DNA of 24,373 nt, from contig JAEYUG010000064.1 in the NCBI GenBank assembly GCA_023432805.1, positions 1 through 24,373 of the forward strand, in the 5' to 3' direction. Below, in pieces: positions 22,729 to 24,373 of the stretch. Position 1 is the stretch's first letter; every line of letters begins with the position of its first letter. The position numbers and the translations under genes were made by a program. The notes under the pieces are model-generated. The model made no database searches. It saw only the letters and a program-made list of their open reading frames with translations, and was not told the DNA's origin. Source of the stretch: Bacteroidota bacterium (GTDB taxonomy: Bacteria > Bacteroidota > Ignavibacteria > SZUA-365).

Positions 22729-22862
22729 AGAAAGGAGGGTGGACGTCCTCGTGAAAGGAGGGTGGACGTCCTCGTCCACTCTTGACGGATGCTCAGTGGG
22801 TCAGGGTGGACGAAGACGTCCACCGACCTTTCTGGTGGACGAAGACGTCCACCGACCTTTCT
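22729..22862. repeat. Compound palindromic intergenic repeat, copy 2
   Basis: Left arm: a truncated unit 22729-22752 and a full unit 22753-22780 (GAAAGGAGGG then GGACGTCCTCGTCCACT). Core: TTGACGGATGCTCAG at 22782-22796. Right arm: two identical 29-bp units, 22805-22833 and 22834-22862, each the inverse of a left unit and ending CCGACCTTTCT. Each unit is itself a hairpin, GGTGGACG with CGTCCACC. It fills the gap between the propeller gene (its stop codon is 22864-22866) and the nuclease gene, ending one base before that stop. It may therefore form 3' structure for one gene and a 5' region for the other. Confidence 0.95.
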
Positions 22863-22863
22863 T

Positions 22864-24222
22864 CTACCGAAGGATCGGGCGGGCCAGAATGCCGCGCGAG
22901 GTGTGAAGTCGAAGGTGATAGCATCCGCGCAGCAGCCCCGTGAGATCGAACTGCACGGTATGCGCACCGGGCGCGACGGCATCATGACGCTGCACCACGC
23001 GGCCGAGCAGATCGATGAGATCGATGCGCACCGACCCTGCCGCCGTGTACGGAACGGTCACGACACCAGCAACCGGTTGTGGATACGGCTCGCCAATCCA
23101 ATACAGGAGATTCGGATCCGGCACTCCTGCATGCGTCGGCCGCGCCGCGCGCGCAAGCAACGCACGTCCGCTGCCCGCGGCGACAAGTCGCGCGGCGCTG
23201 CGAACATCGTCCACTGCAAGCGCATAGATGGCGCAGGTCGACGGACGCTCGCCGCGACGCCAGGTCGCACCGCCATCGAGGGATTCGAGCAGGGATCCGT
23301 CGTTGCACGCAACGGTCATGACAGGCGTGTCGGGCGACGTGGTGCGGGCGGCATCGAGATGCAGCAGCACGCTCCATGCGAATCCGCCCGTCGCGAAGGT
23401 GTCGGGCACGACGATCCAGCTGCGATCGGGACGCTGCAGCGCAATGCGCGGTGGGGCTGCGAGGTTGAAGGGATTTCCGCCGGCGGTGAGGATCCAGTCT
23501 CCCGCACCGGTCTCGAGTGCCGCCACATCGTGCGGAAGAAAGGGCAGCGACTGCGTCGCGGTCCACCCCCCGCCGAAGTCGGTCGAGACGAGCAGGGATC
23601 CCTGTGTGAGCGGACTGTACGCCGTCGCCAGCAGCACGGCATCTCCCGATGCGCGGCGCAATGCGGCGAGTCGCCATACGAAGGCGGTGGCGTTGGTGTA
23701 GGCGGTTTCCCAGGTGAGACCCGCATCCGTACTGCGCACGATCACGCCGTCGGGCAGCGCGACGCCGCCATGTGCGACCGCGCTGGATCCCCCGCACGCA
23801 ACCACCGTGCGCGGATCGGCCCACGCCAGCGCGTACAGCGCCCGTTGCGAGAATCCCGCCAGCCGTTGCGCCGACCAGCTCGCTCCCCCGTCGATCGACC
23901 GGGCGACGGTGCCGCTGTCTCCGGCGACGACGGCAAGCGATGGAGAGGCGAAGCGCGCGGCGTAGAGATCCACCCTGCCCGCGATGTCGACGGACACGAC
24001 GCTCTGCGCACCGTCGGTGCTGCGATAGGCTGCGCCATCCTCGCCCACGGCGAGCAGGAGGTTGCCGCGCATGTCCACGCCATAGAGACTGCTGTCGCCG
24101 CCGCAGGTCAGCGCCGGTGCGAGCCGCATCCACTGCGCGTCGGCCGGTGCGGACATGAGCAGCAGGCCGCACAGTGCGGCGAGCACAGCGCCCGCGCGTC
24201 GAAGCCCTGTCAGATCCACCAT
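22864..24222 (-). CDS. Secreted beta-propeller-like protein with T9SS-type C-terminal domain
   Basis: This is a 452-residue exported protein. The signal peptide MVDLTGLRRAGAVLAALCGL... ends PADAQ at about residue 30. About six to seven propeller-like repeats follow, of the YCF48/sortilin type, marked by YRSTDGAQ, ARSIDGGASW, VRSTDAGLTW, LVSTDFGGGW and LESLDGGATW. The final ~85 residues are a T9SS type-A-like sorting domain (LYWIGEPYPQPVAGVVTVPY, VRIDLIDLLGRVVQ, ending ILARPILR) with PYPQP in place of NYPNP. It resembles the 6674-8782 protein but is shorter. The start is the ATG at 24222, placed by the signal peptide. The reading frame continues upstream into the repeat (to 24306), but that part is repeat sequence, not family sequence. 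The nuclease gene lies downstream, separated by the 22729-22862 repeat. Confidence 0.88.
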   Translation of the reverse strand: MVDLTGLRRAGAVLAALCGLLLMSAPADAQWMRLAPALTCGGDSSLYGVDMRGNLLLAVGEDGAAYRSTDGAQSVVSVDIAGRVDLYAARFASPSLAVVAGDSGTVARSIDGGASWSAQRLAGFSQRALYALAWADPRTVVACGGSSAVAHGGVALPDGVIVRSTDAGLTWETAYTNATAFVWRLAALRRASGDAVLLATAYSPLTQGSLLVSTDFGGGWTATQSLPFLPHDVAALETGAGDWILTAGGNPFNLAAPPRIALQRPDRSWIVVPDTFATGGFAWSVLLHLDAARTTSPDTPVMTVACNDGSLLESLDGGATWRRGERPSTCAIYALAVDDVRSAARLVAAGSGRALLARAARPTHAGVPDPNLLYWIGEPYPQPVAGVVTVPYTAAGSVRIDLIDLLGRVVQRHDAVAPGAHTVQFDLTGLLRGCYHLRLHTSRGILARPILR

Positions 24223-24234
24223 CCCTAAATCTAC

Positions 24235-24373
24235 AGAAAGGAGGGTGGACGTCCGCGTCCACTCTTGACGAATGCTCATCGGATCGTGGTGGACGAGGAC
24301 GTCCACCGGCCTTTCTGGTGGACGCGGACGTCCACCGACCTTTCTGGTGGACGAGGACGTCCACCGACCTTTA
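24235..24373. repeat. Compound palindromic intergenic repeat, copy 3
   Basis: Left arm: one 29-bp unit, 24235-24263 (AGAAAGGAGGG then the GGACGTCC palindrome). Core: TTGACGAATGCTCA at 24265-24278, one base different from copies 1 and 2. Right arm: 29-bp units 24288-24316, 24317-24345 and 24346-24373, the last cut by the window end. The units differ at single positions inside the loop (GAGGAC, GCGGAC). The element lies 13 bases upstream of the propeller gene's start codon and extends beyond the window. Confidence 0.95.

Noticed and set aside
22717..22779. N-terminal extension of the nuclease gene (and likewise 24223-24306 for the propeller gene) reading through the repeat as DEDVH-rich peptide.
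   Set aside because: The extra residues are pure repeat sequence and precede a normal signal peptide. The shared residues reflect the repeat, not a protein domain.
22795..24373. CRISPR-like array in the tandem 29-bp units.
   Set aside because: Units abut directly with no unique spacers, the arms are inverted to one another, and no cas genes are present.

Overview
The window reads as chromosomal DNA of a GC-rich member of the Bacteroidota/Chlorobiota (FCB) assemblage, perhaps an Ignavibacteria- or Kapabacteria-like lineage. Three lines support this. (1) Several secreted proteins end in type IX secretion (T9SS) type-A sorting domains with the NYPNPFNPTTTI signature. (2) Three promoters (tRNA-Glu, rplU-rpmA and a TPR lipoprotein gene) share a TTG-N20-TAnnTT(TG) layout, which is the Bacteroidota primary-sigma architecture. 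(3) Gene content includes FISUMP and DUF4292-type proteins. The exact taxon is inference.

Layout. 1-243: a palindromic repeat element, then a tRNA-Glu(TTC) with its own promoter and a strong terminator. 337-6444 (minus): a TPR sensor histidine kinase and a NarL-type response regulator, translationally coupled, followed by a large multidomain T9SS cargo protein; tandem dyads lie in front of the cargo gene. 6674-8782 (minus): a second T9SS cargo with about 13 Asp-box repeats. 9047-9894 (plus): a coupled VOC plus SRPBCC pair. 10030-12267 (minus): a GyrI-like effector-binding protein and two lipoproteins. 12395-12990 (minus): ribosomal proteins L27 and L21. 13270-14295 (minus): a His-rich CDF metal exporter, divergent from a coupled TPR lipoprotein/DUF4292 lipoprotein pair (14438-17019, plus). 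17042-18052 (minus): a PLP enzyme of the D-cysteine desulfhydrase/ACC deaminase family, divergent from a four-helix membrane protein. 18871-20931 (plus): a soluble PAS hybrid histidine kinase. 20974-24222 (minus): a secreted EEP-family nuclease/phosphatase-like protein and a third T9SS-type propeller protein.

The most unusual feature is a dispersed, compound intergenic repeat present three times (1-90, 22729-22862, 24235-24373). It is built of about 29-bp units, each a short hairpin, arranged as two inverted arms around a conserved TTGACGgATGCTCA core. Two copies sit immediately upstream of genes for exported proteins and share an almost identical flank (TAGATTTRGGGATGG) that runs into the start codon. 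No transposase, CRISPR cas gene or phage gene is present. Other regulatory structure worth testing: the dyads at 2667-2698 beside the response regulator, a 37-bp dyad in front of the kinase operon (6524-6560), and a 17-bp tandem repeat that overlaps the stop codon of the metal exporter.
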